Made by a program: the position numbers and the translations under genes. From assembly GCA_022844205.1 (NCBI GenBank), contig JALHMF010000005.1, forward strand, positions 62,001-126,000: a stretch of DNA of 64,000 nucleotides. Direction: 5' to 3'. This document shows positions 37,380-47,650 of this stretch, in pieces. The notes below the pieces were generated by a model that worked only from the letters and a program-made list of their open reading frames with translations, ran no database searches and was not told where the DNA came from. Every line of letters begins with the position of its first letter. Positions within the stretch are counted from its first letter, which is position 1. The DNA comes from Xanthobacteraceae bacterium. GTDB taxonomy: Bacteria > Pseudomonadota > Alphaproteobacteria > Rhizobiales > Xanthobacteraceae.

Positions 37380-37487
37380 TTACTGGAAGCCTTCCTTGGG
37401 CGGCAGCCGCTTCGTCACCGCCATGAAGCGGCGGTTTGGGCCGGCGTGGCTGTCGTCATTGTCCACGGTTTCGATCAGCACCGCCAA
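37380..37487 (-). other. Short open frame between rpe and purB, possible small protein or remnant
   Basis: On the minus strand, from a TTG at 37487 to TAA at 37380, 35 codons read LAVLIETVDNDDSHAGP...NRRFMAVTKRLPPKEGFQ. The composition looks protein-like (balanced charge, no Arg/Pro shadow bias), yet there is no ATG at the front and no ribosome binding site. It could be a real small protein with an unusual start, or the 3' remnant of a lost gene. Confidence 0.3.
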
Positions 37488-37501
37488 CGCATCGCGCGTT
37501 G

Positions 37502-38194
37502 TCAGGCCGCTTCGCCGCGCGCCATGGCGCTCGCGTCGCGGATCGCGGCGATCTTGGCGCGATAGGTGTCGGGCGCATTCCCCTTGCCGAACACGGCGTT
37601 GCCGGCGACCAGCGCGTTCGCGCCCGCCGCCGCGACGAGGGGGGCCGTTTCCGGCGTGATGCCGCCGTCGACTTCGAGATCGATCGGGCGGTCGCCGATC
37701 ATCGTCTTCAGCGCGCGGATCTTGTCCAGCACCGGTGCGATGAAGCTCTGCCCGCCGAAGCCTGGGTTCACCGTCATGGCAAGGATGAGATCGACCTTGT
37801 CCAGCACGTATTCGATGGCACTTTCCGGCGTGGACGGATTGAGCGCCACACCGGCTTTCTTGCCGAGCGCGCGGATCGCCGAGAGCGAGCGTTCCAGATG
37901 CGGGCCGGCCTCGGCATGCACGGTGATGATGTCGGCACCGGCGGCTGCGAATGCTTCCAGATACGGATCGGCGGGCGCGATCATCAGATGCACGTCGAGG
38001 ATTTTCTTCGTGACCGGCCGCAGCGCTTTCACAATCAGCGGACCGATGGTGATGTTTGGCACGAAATGGCCGTCCATCACATCGACGTGAATCCAGTCCG
38101 CACCCGCGGCTTCCACCGCGCGCACTTCGTCGCCGAGGCGCGAGAAATCGGCGGAGAGAATGGAGGGCGCGATGCGGAGCGGGCGGCTGTTCAT
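37502..38194 (-). CDS. rpe: Ribulose-phosphate 3-epimerase
   Basis: Interconverts ribulose-5-P and xylulose-5-P in the pentose phosphate and Calvin pathways. The 230-residue TIM barrel shows [58 protein letters not shown] and [28 protein letters not shown], including the metal His/Asp pairs. The ATG at 38194 matches the family start. Confidence 0.96.
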   Translation of the reverse strand: MNSRPLRIAPSILSADFSRLGDEVRAVEAAGADWIHVDVMDGHFVPNITIGPLIVKALRPVTKKILDVHLMIAPADPYLEAFAAAGADIITVHAEAGPHLERSLSAIRALGKKAGVALNPSTPESAIEYVLDKVDLILAMTVNPGFGGQSFIAPVLDKIRALKTMIGDRPIDLEVDGGITPETAPLVAAAGANALVAGNAVFGKGNAPDTYRAKIAAIRDASAMARGEAA

Positions 38195-38300
38195 GGCTTC
38201 ACCTGATTTCGTCCGTCTTTTGCCACAGGAAAAATCGCCCGTCTCGCGAAATTGGCCCGCAAGTCCCATATATCTTTAACGGAAAGAAACGCGCGGAAGG

Positions 38301-39551
38301 ATGGCGGAAATGGCGAGAAGCGAAGTGCTGGTCCTGGGCGCGGGCATGGTCGGCGTCTCATGCGCCGCCCATCTGCAAAAGCGCGGGATTTCCACGACGC
38401 TGCTGGACCGGCGCGGGGCGGGCGAGGAGACGAGCCATGGCAATGCCGGGCAGATCGAATCCTCCCGGATGCTGCCGATTGCCTTTCCGCACTCCCTGCG
38501 CGAGATCGCGCGGCATGCGCTGGGGCTGGCGCCCGAAAGCAATTTCCACTGGAGCGCTATTCCCGGGCTTGTGCCTTTCCTGCTGCGCTACTGGGCGGCG
38601 TCGGGCGAGAGGCAACTCATCGCAACGGCGCGCGCGCTGCGTCCGATGCTCGCCGTTTCCCCGGAAGAGCATGAGGCGCTGGCCGCACTTGCCGGCACGC
38701 CGCAACTCATCCGGCGCAAAGGCTGGCTGAAGATTTTCCGCACCGGTGCAGGTCTTGAAGCGACCAGCGGCGACCGCGCGCTCGCCGATGAATACGGCGT
38801 GCCGTATACAATTCTGACGCGCGAAGAAGTGCTGGCGCTGGAGCCGCATCTGCGACCGGAGTTCCAGCATGGCGTGTTCTGGCCCGGCACCGGCAGTTCG
38901 CCCAATCCTGGCGCGCTGACGAAATCCTATGCGGCCTTGTTCGAGAAACTTGGCGGCGTGTTTGTGCGCGGCGACGCGCGCTCGCTGCATGAATATGAAG
39001 GCGGCTTTCGTGTCGAGACCGAAGCGGGGCCGGTGGATGCAAAGCGTGTTGTGATCGCACTCGGCCCGTGGAGCATGGATGTCGCGCGCAAGTTCGGCGT
39101 GCGGGCGCCGTTTGCCTACAAGCGCGGCTATCACATGCATTTTGCGCCGGCGGGCAACGCCACGCTGGAGCGCGCGGTGCTCGATATCGAAGGCGGCTAC
39201 ATGATCGCGCCGATGGATCGCGGAATCCGTCTCAGTACCGGCGTGGAATTTGCCGATCGCGACGCGCCGCCGACGCCCGTGCAGCTTGAACGCACGCTGC
39301 CCGATGCGAGGAAATTGTTTCCGCTCGGCGAGGCGTTGGACGCAAAACCCTGGGTCGGCTCGCGGCCGGCGATTGCGGATTCCCTGCCGGTGATCGGGCC
39401 GTCGCCGAAGAATCCCAACGTGATATGCGCGTTGGGTCACGCGCATCTTGGTTTCACGCTCGGTCCGCCAACGGGACGGCTGGTGGCGGATTTGATCGAA
39501 GGCAAGAAGCCGTTTGTGGATGCGGGGCCGTTTCGGGCGGAGAGATTTTGA
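38301..39551 (+). CDS. D-amino-acid dehydrogenase-like FAD oxidoreductase (DadA family)
   Basis: A 416-residue flavoprotein with EVLVLGAGMVGVSCAAHLQKRG (FAD-binding GxGxxG), ETSHGNAGQIESS, the DadA-type GNAG segment, and C-terminal KPWVGSRPAIADSLPVIGPSPKNPNVICALGHAHLGFTLGPPTGRLVADLI. Members oxidise D-amino acids or similar amines and pass electrons to the respiratory chain at the inner membrane. GGAAGG directly touches the ATG at 38301 but has good spacing to the ATG at 38310 (MARSEV), which may be the true start. Confidence 0.88.
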   Translation: MAEMARSEVLVLGAGMVGVSCAAHLQKRGISTTLLDRRGAGEETSHGNAGQIESSRMLPIAFPHSLREIARHALGLAPESNFHWSAIPGLVPFLLRYWAASGERQLIATARALRPMLAVSPEEHEALAALAGTPQLIRRKGWLKIFRTGAGLEATSGDRALADEYGVPYTILTREEVLALEPHLRPEFQHGVFWPGTGSSPNPGALTKSYAALFEKLGGVFVRGDARSLHEYEGGFRVETEAGPVDAKRVVIALGPWSMDVARKFGVRAPFAYKRGYHMHFAPAGNATLERAVLDIEGGYMIAPMDRGIRLSTGVEFADRDAPPTPVQLERTLPDARKLFPLGEALDAKPWVGSRPAIADSLPVIGPSPKNPNVICALGHAHLGFTLGPPTGRLVADLIEGKKPFVDAGPFRAERF

Positions 39552-39557
39552 ATTTAT

Positions 39558-39647
39558 CGTCGTCCCGGCCGAGGCCCTAGGCCGAGAGCCGGGACCGCCA
39601 TCGATAACGATCCCGGCTCTCGTGCGAGGCGCTCGGCCGGGATGACG
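39558..39647. repeat. Intergenic palindromic repeat (CGTCCCGGCCGAG class)
   Basis: CGTCGTCCCGGCCGAGG...GAGAGCCGGGACCGC is opposed by ATCCCGGCTCTC...CTCGGCCGGGATGACG. It fills the gap between the convergent dehydrogenase and P1 peptidase genes. A related unit is at 48854. Confidence 0.75.
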
Positions 39648-40628
39648 TTATTTGAACTTATCTTTATAAGCCTTCATCCCACCCGCCAACGTCATCGCCT
39701 CATAGACACCGCGCGCGACGGCGCGGGCGAGGCAGTTCGCGGCGGCGGCACCGATGCGCGCGAGATCGGCAACCGGATCGGCGAGGGCGCGCCTGCCCGT
39801 GGAAACCGCGAATACGATGTCGCCGTCGAGCGGCGTGAACACCGGATAAATCGAACGCGCAAGGCCGGTGCCCGCCATCACCGCGAGGCGTTTGCATTGC
39901 GACTTCGAGAGGATCGCGTCGGTGGCGATCACCGCAAGCGTGGTGCTCGCGCGGGCGTCGCCTTTCACGGCGGGCGTGTGTGCGTCTGCGGGAAGCGGCG
40001 AGGGGAATCCGCGCCCGCCGAATTCTTTTCCGGATTCAAAAGGTGCCGCCCAGAAATGCGGGCCATCGCCGACGGTGACTCGACCCGCTGCGTTCACGGC
40101 GACGAGTGCGCCGACCGAGTGGCCCGAAGCCGTTTGCGCGGAAGCGGAGCCAATGCCGCTCTTGATATTTTCCGTGGTGGCGCCGGTGCCTGCGCCAATG
40201 CTGCCGAGCTTGAAATCCTGCGTGGCGGATTCGGCGGCGCTGTAACCCAGCTCCCGATAGGGCGAGTAGCGGCCCCATTGTTTGTCGCCCGGTCCATTCA
40301 GATCGAACAGGATCGCGGCCGGCACGATCGGTACCAGCGCATCACGCACTTTGTAGCCGCGGCCTTGGCTTGCGAGATGCGCCATCACGCCGGACGCCGC
40401 ATCGAGGCCGAAAGCGCTGCCGCCGGAGAGCGTGATCGCGTCGATCTTCTCCACCGTCGCCACGGGATCGAGCAGGTCCGTCTCCCGCGTGCCGGGGCCG
40501 CCGCCGCGCAGGTCGCAACTCGCCGTGAACGGCTCCTCGAACACAATCGCGGTGACGCCAGAGCCAAGCTTGAGATCGGTGGCATGGCCGACGCGGATGC
40601 CGGAAAGATCGGTGATCAGATTGCGCAT
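39648..40628 (-). CDS. P1-family peptidase (DmpA/L-aminopeptidase type)
   Basis: A 326-residue member of the self-processing DmpA/P1 family: MRNLITDLSGIRVGHATD, LRGGGPGTRETDLLDP, ITLSGGSAFGLDAASGVM, GSIGAGTGATTENIKSGIGSAS and DARASTTLAVIATDAILSK. In this family the chain is cut before a Ser/Thr near the STT stretch, which then acts as N-terminal nucleophile of an aminopeptidase or amidase. Substrate cannot be deduced. No signal peptide. Confidence 0.88.
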   Translation of the reverse strand: MRNLITDLSGIRVGHATDLKLGSGVTAIVFEEPFTASCDLRGGGPGTRETDLLDPVATVEKIDAITLSGGSAFGLDAASGVMAHLASQGRGYKVRDALVPIVPAAILFDLNGPGDKQWGRYSPYRELGYSAAESATQDFKLGSIGAGTGATTENIKSGIGSASAQTASGHSVGALVAVNAAGRVTVGDGPHFWAAPFESGKEFGGRGFPSPLPADAHTPAVKGDARASTTLAVIATDAILSKSQCKRLAVMAGTGLARSIYPVFTPLDGDIVFAVSTGRRALADPVADLARIGAAAANCLARAVARGVYEAMTLAGGMKAYKDKFK

Positions 40629-40661
40629 AGTCTCAACTTAGCACGCAGATTAAATTATCGC

Positions 40662-40751
40662 GCCTCATCCTGAGGAGCCCGCCGCCCATCCTTCGAGACG
40701 GCGCTTCGCGCCTCCTCAGGATGAGGGCGGTGGGCGTCTCGAAGGATAGGC
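40662..40751. repeat. Intergenic palindromic repeat (CCTCATCCTGAGG class)
   Basis: CGCCTCATCCTGAGGAGCCCGCC, CATCCTTCGAGACGGCGCTTCGCGCC, TCCTCAGGATGAGGGCGG and GGGCGTCTCGAAGGAT are nested arms of two superposed hairpins, in the gap between divergent peptidase and ccdA genes. Confidence 0.75.
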
Positions 40752-40820
40752 GCGATCACAAGCAAGCGAGCAGGGTGATCGATACTTGCTCCTCACCGAA
40801 CAATCCCGCATCTAGCAGCC

Positions 40821-41555
40821 ATGACCGACGTAACCTGGCCGGCGGCCCTGATCGCGGGCCTCATCAGCTTCATCTCGCCCTGCGTGCTGCCGCTGGTGCC
40901 GCCGTATCTCTGTTTTCTCGCGGGCACGACCTTCGAGCAACTGACGACTCGGCAAGCGAGCCGCTCGATCGCGCGGCGCGAAGTCGTGACGGCCTTGTTG
41001 TTCGTGCTCGGCTTCACCACGGTGTTCGTGGCGCTGGGTGCCGGCGCCTCCGCCATCGGCGGCGTGGTGCGCGCCTATTCGGATGTGCTGTCGATGGTGG
41101 CGGGGGTCGCGATCATCCTGATGGGCCTGCACTTCCTCGGGCTGATGCGGATACCGCTTTTGCATTCGACGCTGCGGATGGATGTCTCACATAAACCGGT
41201 CGGCCTGTGGGGCGCTTATGTGATGGGCCTCGCCTTCGCGTTCGGATGGACGCCGTGCATCGGGCCGGTGCTGGCGGCGATCCTCGCCGTCGCCGCCTCG
41301 GAAAATACAGTGACGAAGGGCGCCTCGCTGCTTGCCGTCTATTCGCTCGGGCTTGGTATTCCGTTCGTGCTTGCGGCGTTCGCTCTCGGGTCGTTTGTAA
41401 AGGTGCTGGCGAAGATGCGCCGGCATCTCGGCTTCGTGGAAAAGATGATGGGCGGATTGCTGGTGCTCACCGGTATTGCGTTTCTCACTGGCACGATGAG
41501 CTGGTTCAGCTACTGGCTCTTGGAGAAATTTCCGGTTTTGCAAAGCTTCGGGTGA
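40821..41555 (+). CDS. ccdA: Cytochrome c biogenesis protein CcdA (DsbD-type thiol transporter)
   Basis: A 244-residue protein with six hydrophobic helices that carries reducing equivalents across the inner membrane to periplasmic thioredoxin-like proteins, for example in heme attachment. The conserved cysteines are in SFISPCVLPLVPPYLCFLAG and AFGWTPCIGPVLAAIL. No thioredoxin domain is fused. The next gene is not a c-type cytochrome factor. A strong terminator follows. Confidence 0.92.
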   Translation: MTDVTWPAALIAGLISFISPCVLPLVPPYLCFLAGTTFEQLTTRQASRSIARREVVTALLFVLGFTTVFVALGAGASAIGGVVRAYSDVLSMVAGVAIILMGLHFLGLMRIPLLHSTLRMDVSHKPVGLWGAYVMGLAFAFGWTPCIGPVLAAILAVAASENTVTKGASLLAVYSLGLGIPFVLAAFALGSFVKVLAKMRRHLGFVEKMMGGLLVLTGIAFLTGTMSWFSYWLLEKFPVLQSFG

Positions 41556-41556
41556 A

Positions 41557-41584
41557 AAAAAGCCCGCAGTAAGCGGGCTTTTCT
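41557..41584 (+). terminator. Rho-independent terminator of ccdA
   Basis: AAAAGCCCGC (41557-41566), loop AGTAA, GCGGGCTTTT, then CTCTTT. It overlaps the ccdA stop region by only a few bases. Confidence 0.88.
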
Positions 41585-41597
41585 CTTTGCGATATCC

Positions 41598-41700
41598 GTC
41601 ACCCTGAGGTGCCCGCGCGAAGCGCGGGCCTCGAAGGGGCGACGGCCCGGGCCGTTCATCCTTCGAGGCTCGCTGCGCTCGCACCTCAGGATGACGGCGC
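41598..41700. repeat. Intergenic palindromic repeat (GTCACCCTGAGG class)
   Basis: GTCACCCTGAGGTGCCCGCGCGAAGCGCGGGC...TTCATCCTTCGAGGCTCGC...GCACCTCAGGATGACGG. It has the same arms as the unit at 31861 and separates the convergent ccdA and livK genes. Confidence 0.75.
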
Positions 41701-41712
41701 GAGCGCAGAGCC

Positions 41713-42831
41713 TCAGTTCGTCGCGACCGGCAACTCGGCGTAGGAGCCGTCCTTCTTCCAGCCATACCAGACATAATCCAGCCCGGTGATGTCGCCCTTC
41801 TTGTCGTAGGAAATCGGCCCGAGCACGGTGTTCCAGGTGCCGCTCTTCATGACTTCGGCGACCTTCTTCGCATCGGTGGTGCCGGCCTTGGTGGCGGCCT
41901 GCGCCCAGATCTGGAAGGCGGCGTAACTGTAGAGCGTGTAGCCTTCCGGATCGATGTTCTTCGCCTTGAACTTGGCGACGACTTCGGCGGCCGACGGCTT
42001 GCGGCGGGGGTCCGGTCCGAAGGTCATCAGCGTGCCTTCGCCGGCGGCACCGGTGATCGACCAGAACTCGTTGGTGACGAGGCTGTCGCCGCCGACCAGC
42101 ATGGTGGCCATGCCCTGTTCGCGCATCTGGCGCAGGATCAGGCCGCCTTCAGTGTGATAGCCGCCGAGATAGGCGACGTCGATGTTCGCCGCCTTCATCT
42201 TGGAGACGAGGGCGGTGAAGTCCTTGTCGCCCTTCGTATAGGCTTCGTAGAGCGTCTCGTTCACGCCGGCCTGGTTGAGCACTTTCTTGGTTTCGTCGGC
42301 GAGGCCTTTGCCGTAGGTCGAGCGATCGTGCAGGATTGCGATGTTCTTGCCCTTGTACTGCTTGGCAAGGTAGCTGCCGGCGACGAGGCCCTGCTGGTCG
42401 TCACGGCCGCAAACGCGGAACGTGTTCCAGAGGCCGCGGTCGGTGAAGGTCGGGTTGGTGGATGCCGGCGTGATTTGCAGCACGTTGCCTTCGGCATAGG
42501 CTTCCGAGGCCGGGATCGAGGACGACGAACAGAAGTGCCCGCCGACGAAGGCGACCTTGAGGCTTGCCATTTTCTCGGCGACCTGACGCGCCTGTTTCGG
42601 ATCGCAGGCATCGTCGCCGATTTCGAGCTTGAGCTTCTTGCCGAGCACGCCGCCCGCGGCGTTGATGTCGGCGACCGCGAGTTCGGCGCCGTTCTTCAAT
42701 TGCGCGCCGAACGAGGCTTCTCCGCCGGTCATCGGTCCGGCAACGCCCACCACAATGTCATTGGATGACGGGTTGCAACCGGCAAGCGCGATCATGCCGA
42801 GCGCAAGGCCGCCGAGCAAAAAGCGATTCAT
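41713..42831 (-). CDS. livK: Branched-chain amino acid ABC transporter, substrate-binding lipoprotein
   Basis: A 372-residue periplasmic binding protein, lipid-anchored: MNRFLLGGLALGMIALAGCNPSS has the lipobox LAGC. The Leu/Ile/Val-binding fold follows (IVVGVAGPMTGGEASFGAQLKNGAELAVADINAAGGVLGKKLKLEIGDDACDPKQA). It is the last gene of the liv cluster, 124 bases after the DUF6867 gene. Ligand range in this family includes many amino acids, so 'branched-chain' is by family only. Confidence 0.92.
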   Translation of the reverse strand: MNRFLLGGLALGMIALAGCNPSSNDIVVGVAGPMTGGEASFGAQLKNGAELAVADINAAGGVLGKKLKLEIGDDACDPKQARQVAEKMASLKVAFVGGHFCSSSSIPASEAYAEGNVLQITPASTNPTFTDRGLWNTFRVCGRDDQQGLVAGSYLAKQYKGKNIAILHDRSTYGKGLADETKKVLNQAGVNETLYEAYTKGDKDFTALVSKMKAANIDVAYLGGYHTEGGLILRQMREQGMATMLVGGDSLVTNEFWSITGAAGEGTLMTFGPDPRRKPSAAEVVAKFKAKNIDPEGYTLYSYAAFQIWAQAATKAGTTDAKKVAEVMKSGTWNTVLGPISYDKKGDITGLDYVWYGWKKDGSYAELPVATN

Positions 42832-42955
42832 TGTTGTCTCTCCCTGGCAGTACGATAGGACCGCTCCGCAACCGGAGGCGGCGGATAAACGCTTATGCGG
42901 GCTATTCTGCCGCATTTTCCGCAGAAGTCACTCCGAACTTCTGCCAGTGTTTTCA

Positions 42956-43318
42956 TCAACTTGCGGGATCGCGCTTGCGCCAGGTCACGGGGCTCGTCCG
43001 CTCGTAGAGCCAGCGGTACTGCGAGACCATCCGCTTCGTCCGCGTGATGCGGAACGACAGGCTGCCTACGGCCATCAGGAACAGCATGTCGGCGAGATAG
43101 GACGGCAGCGAAAAGAGGTGTCCCTTGAACAGGGCGAAATGCGCGAAGCGGACGGCGGCACCCAGCAGCAGCATGTAGAACACGATCTGGATGTAGGGCC
43201 GCCAGCTTTCCGCGATGGCCTTGCCGGTGGCCCAGGCGGCGGCGCCGCCGAGAATGCCGGTGACGAACAGCACCTGCATCCAGGTTTCGGCGGCGTAGAG
43301 GCCGGGGACAGCAAACAT
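42956..43318 (-). CDS. DUF6867-family small membrane protein of the liv cluster
   Basis: A 120-residue protein with three hydrophobic helices (WMQVLFVTGILGGAAAWATG, YIQIVFYMLLLGAAVRFAHFALF, LADMLFLMAVGSLSFRITR) and a basic, Trp/Tyr-rich C-terminus. Such proteins accompany liv-type importers in Bradyrhizobium relatives; their role is unknown, perhaps an accessory subunit. The ATG at 43318 overlaps the livF stop by one base (TGATG); a GTG three bases upstream also exists. Confidence 0.8.
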   Translation of the reverse strand: MFAVPGLYAAETWMQVLFVTGILGGAAAWATGKAIAESWRPYIQIVFYMLLLGAAVRFAHFALFKGHLFSLPSYLADMLFLMAVGSLSFRITRTKRMVSQYRWLYERTSPVTWRKRDPAS

Positions 43319-44049
43319 CACTGGTGCCTCGTGGTGCCTTCGAGGTAAGCCTCGCGCACTTCTGGCTTGTTGAGCAACTCCGCGCCGGTTCCCTGCATGG
43401 TGATCTCGCCGTTGACGAGCACATAGCCGCGATGGGCGAGCTTGAGGGCATGATGCGCGTTCTGCTCCACGAGGAAGATGGTGAGTTTCTCCTTCTCGTT
43501 CAGTTCGCGGATCGCATTGAAAATCGATTGCACCAGGAGCGGTGCCAGACCAAGCGAAGGTTCATCCAGCAAGAGCAGGCGCGGGCGGCTCATCAGCGCG
43601 CGGGCAATCGCGAGCATTTGCTGCTCGCCGCCAGAGAGCGTGCCCCCGCGCTGATCGCGGCGCTGTTCGAGAATGGGAAACATCGCGAAGACGCGGCGGA
43701 GGTCCTGCGCGAAAAACTCGAAATCGGTGATGGCCGCTCCGAGCTGGAGATTCTCGAACACCGTCATGCGCGGAAAGATGCGGCGGCCTTCCGGCGACTG
43801 CGCGATGCGGGCGCGGGCAATCTCATGGGTCGGGATGCGCGTGATGTCGCGCCCGTCGAAGAGGATTTGCCCTTCGCGCGCCTGCGGCGTGCCGCAGATG
43901 GTCATCATCAGCGTGGACTTGCCGGCACCGTTCGCGCCGATCAGCGTCACGATCTCGCCCTCAAAGACCTCGAGATCGACGCCGCCGAGCGCCATGATGT
44001 TTCCGTAGAATGTTTTGACGCCGCGCACGGAGAGGAGGGGCGATTTCAT
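43318..44049 (-). CDS. livF: Branched-chain amino acid ABC transporter ATPase LivF
   Basis: A 243-residue ATPase: Walker A GANGAGKSTL, signature LSGGEQQML, Walker B LLLLDEPSLGLAP and the switch His in VEQNAHHAL. LivF-type sequence MKSPLLSVRGVKTFYGNIMALGGVDLEVFEGEIVTLIG. It follows livG after a 262-base repeat-rich gap and overlaps the DUF6867 gene. Confidence 0.95.
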   Translation of the reverse strand: MKSPLLSVRGVKTFYGNIMALGGVDLEVFEGEIVTLIGANGAGKSTLMMTICGTPQAREGQILFDGRDITRIPTHEIARARIAQSPEGRRIFPRMTVFENLQLGAAITDFEFFAQDLRRVFAMFPILEQRRDQRGGTLSGGEQQMLAIARALMSRPRLLLLDEPSLGLAPLLVQSIFNAIRELNEKEKLTIFLVEQNAHHALKLAHRGYVLVNGEITMQGTGAELLNKPEVREAYLEGTTRHQ

Positions 44050-44068
44050 TTGCTCGCCCTCTTTTTCC

Positions 44069-44294
44069 CTTCCCCTGCAAGGGGGAGGGTCAGGGAGGGG
44101 GTTGTTACGACATCAGAATTGACCCCCACCCGGCGCACTAAATTCCAAAGCCGGATACATCCGACTTTGGGTGCGCCGACCTCCCCCTTGCCGCGAAGCC
44201 GTTTCGCGCGTGCTGTCATTGCAGTCGTTCGGCTATATCGCGGCGACCCCCTCCCGGCCGCTGCGCGGCCGGCCTCCCCCTTGCAGGGGGAGGT
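44069..44294. repeat. Intergenic repeat cluster (CCCCTGCAAGGGGGAGG class)
   Basis: TTCCCCTGCAAGGGGGAGGG at 44069-44088 and CCCTTGCAGGGGGAGG near 44279-44294 bracket CTCCCCCTTGCCGCGAAGCCG, AAAGCCGGATACATCCGACTTT and CCGGCCGCTGCGCGGCCGG palindromes. It interrupts the liv operon between livG and livF. Confidence 0.75.
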
Positions 44295-44311
44295 TGATTT
44301 GGCAGATGCCA

Positions 44312-45139
44312 TCATCCCGCACCTCCCGCCGCCTGCATCGCTTCTTCCTCGACGCCGAGATAGGCGGCGATCACTTTCGGATCGTTGCGGATTTCTTGCG
44401 GCGTGCCTTCGGAGATTTTCTGGCCGTAGTCGAGCACGACGATGTGGTTCGAAATCTCCATCACGACATGCATGTGATGTTCGATCAGCAGAATCGACGT
44501 GCCGGTTTCGCGGCCGATGGAAATGAGCAGCCGGTTCAGGTCGTCGGCCTCGCGCGGGTTGAGGCCGGCGGCGGGTTCGTCCAAACAAAGTAGAACCGGA
44601 TCGGTGCACATCGCGCGCACGATCTCCAGCCGGCGCTGCGCGCCATACGGCAAATCGCCGGCCGGATCGTCGGCGCGGGCGAGCAGGCCGACACGGTCGA
44701 GCCAGGAACGCGCCTTGTCGATGGCGGCGCGCTCGGCGCGGGCATAGACCGGCAGTCCGACAATGCCGAAAAAAGTATAGCCCGAGGCGCGCATCAAGGT
44801 GTTGTGCTGGGCTGTCAGCAAATTCTCCAGCACGGTCATGCCCGCAAAGAGACGGATATTCTGGAACGTGCGCGCCACCCGGCCCTTATGCGCGATGCGA
44901 AAATCGAACATGCGCTCCAGCAGAAACTCTTTTCCGTCGGGATGGGTGAGGCGGATCATGCCCTCGGTCGGCTGGTAGAAGCCGGTGACGCAGTTGAAGA
45001 CCGTGGTCTTGCCGGCACCGTTCGGTCCGATGATCGCGGTAATTTCCCCGCGCCGCGCGGAGAACGAAAGATCGCTCACGGCGGTGAGCCCGCCGAAGCG
45101 CATGGTCAGGTGCTGCACGTCCAGAACGGGCGCTTTCAT
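44312..45139 (-). CDS. livG: Branched-chain amino acid ABC transporter ATPase LivG
   Basis: A 275-residue ATPase with Walker [19 protein letters not shown], signature-region [13 protein letters not shown], Walker [15 protein letters not shown] and [10 protein letters not shown]. The long insertion and the [13 protein letters not shown] segment are typical of LivG. ATGA overlap with livM (45136-45139) shows coupling. Confidence 0.95.
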   Translation of the reverse strand: MKAPVLDVQHLTMRFGGLTAVSDLSFSARRGEITAIIGPNGAGKTTVFNCVTGFYQPTEGMIRLTHPDGKEFLLERMFDFRIAHKGRVARTFQNIRLFAGMTVLENLLTAQHNTLMRASGYTFFGIVGLPVYARAERAAIDKARSWLDRVGLLARADDPAGDLPYGAQRRLEIVRAMCTDPVLLCLDEPAAGLNPREADDLNRLLISIGRETGTSILLIEHHMHVVMEISNHIVVLDYGQKISEGTPQEIRNDPKVIAAYLGVEEEAMQAAGGAG

Positions 45140-46449
45140 TGCCGCGCTCCTTCGACGACGGCGGCGGGGATCGGCTTCTTTTCCTGCAGATGCACCGACG
45201 GCTCGCGATGCGAGACGAGCCCGCGCGGACGCCAGATCATAATGCCGATCATGGCAAGTCCGAATACGATCATGCGGTACTGCGCGAATTCGCGGAACAG
45301 CTCGAAGCCGCCGACCATCACGAGGGCGGCGACCGCAATGCCGAGCTGCGAGCCCATGCCGCCGAGCACGACGATGGCGAGGATCATCGCGGACTCGTGA
45401 AACACAAACGACTCCGGACTGATGAAGCCTTGCCGGGTCGCGAAGAACGAACCGGCGAAACCGGCGAACATCGCGCCCAGCGCGAAGGCGGTCAGCTTCG
45501 TATGGGTGGTGTTGATGCCGAGCGAACGGCAGGCGATCTCGTCCTCACGCAGCGCTTCCCATGCGCGGCCGATGGGCAGCCGCCGCAGGCGGATGGTGAA
45601 GTAGTTGGTGATGAGGGCGAGGGCGAGAATGAGATAGAAGAGAAAAACGACGCGATGGGATGGCGTGAAGCTCAGGCCGAAGGTCGCGGCGAAGCCGTCG
45701 GGTCCGTCGTTGAACGGAACGCCGAAAAACGATGGACGCGGGATTCCCGAAATTCCGTTCGGGCCGCCGGTGAAGCTCTGCCAGTTAATGAGGACGATGC
45801 GAATGATCTCGCCGAACGCCAGCGTGACGATGGCAAGATAATCGCCGCGAAGTCTGAGAACAGGAAAGCCGAGCAACACGCCCCAGAAGGCGGCGAGGAT
45901 GCCGGCGAGCGGCAGACAGATCCAGAACGAAAAGCCGAAATTCTGCGCGAGCAGCGCATAGGAATACGCACCGACCGCATAGAACGCGACGTAGCCGAGA
46001 TCGAGCAGGCCCGCGAGACCGACGACGATGTTCAGTCCCCAGCCGAGCATGATGTAGGTGACGACCAGGATGGAAAGATCGAGCAGGTACCGGTTGTCGA
46101 AGAAAATCACCGGAATGATGAGCGCGAATACGAGCAGGCCGATGCCCGCGTAGCGGCCGATGAATGCGATTCCCTTCGAGGCCTGCGGCGGGATGAAGCG
46201 CGCCGGGTCGGCGAGGAGATTGCTGCGGAAGAGAAGCGCGATCAGGAAGCGGCCCGCGAAAACGGTGGCGACCGCGCCGAACAGCAGTCCCGGCCGCGGA
46301 TAGAGTTGGAGCGCGCTGGTGAGGCCGCTCTGTTCGGTGCGCAGGCCGAGGACCAGCGAGAACAGTCCGAACGCGACGAAGGCGGCGAGGGCCGCGTCCT
46401 TCAGTGCGCCCGCCACGTCGAGTTTTCGTTCGGGCATCGCGGCGGCCAT
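45136..46449 (-). CDS. livM: Branched-chain amino acid ABC transporter permease LivM
   Basis: A 437-residue inner-membrane permease with about ten helices; [31 protein letters not shown] and [39 protein letters not shown] are LivM landmarks. The N-terminal ~100 residues with two extra helices are longer than minimal LivM, as is usual in Rhizobiales. Six bases separate it from livH. Confidence 0.94.
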   Translation of the reverse strand: MAAAMPERKLDVAGALKDAALAAFVAFGLFSLVLGLRTEQSGLTSALQLYPRPGLLFGAVATVFAGRFLIALLFRSNLLADPARFIPPQASKGIAFIGRYAGIGLLVFALIIPVIFFDNRYLLDLSILVVTYIMLGWGLNIVVGLAGLLDLGYVAFYAVGAYSYALLAQNFGFSFWICLPLAGILAAFWGVLLGFPVLRLRGDYLAIVTLAFGEIIRIVLINWQSFTGGPNGISGIPRPSFFGVPFNDGPDGFAATFGLSFTPSHRVVFLFYLILALALITNYFTIRLRRLPIGRAWEALREDEIACRSLGINTTHTKLTAFALGAMFAGFAGSFFATRQGFISPESFVFHESAMILAIVVLGGMGSQLGIAVAALVMVGGFELFREFAQYRMIVFGLAMIGIMIWRPRGLVSHREPSVHLQEKKPIPAAVVEGARQ

Positions 46450-46455
46450 CGAGGC

Positions 46456-47370
<915 letters not shown>

Positions 47371-47602
47371 GCGTCCCCCAATGCCCGCGCGCCGTCTTCG
47401 CGGCGCTGCGAACCGACAAGATTTAGCGCGGCTCGCCGCCCGCTACAAATAGTGGATTTTCGGGGTGTTTCGCGGCCTCCCGCCGCGCAAATTCTGGGCG
47501 GCGCGTGGTGCGATACGGGACAAGTTCAATTGCGCCGACGTGTAACGCGCTGTTCGGCAAGATCGCGATATTCCAGGCCACGCGCGAGAAAGTTCCCTGG
47601 CC

Positions 47603-47627
47603 GGAACGATCGTTTGATCGGAGCGTT
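47603..47627 (+). promoter_or_regulatory. EcfG-type general-stress promoter, exact match
   Basis: GGAAC (47603-47607), 16 bases, CGTT (47624-47627), as before the SH3/poly-Gln gene. The distance from CGTT to the first ATG of the Gln/Gly-rich gene is 23 bases, giving a short leader. Confidence 0.7.
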
Positions 47628-47650
47628 GAATTTTTACTGGGGGCACTTTC

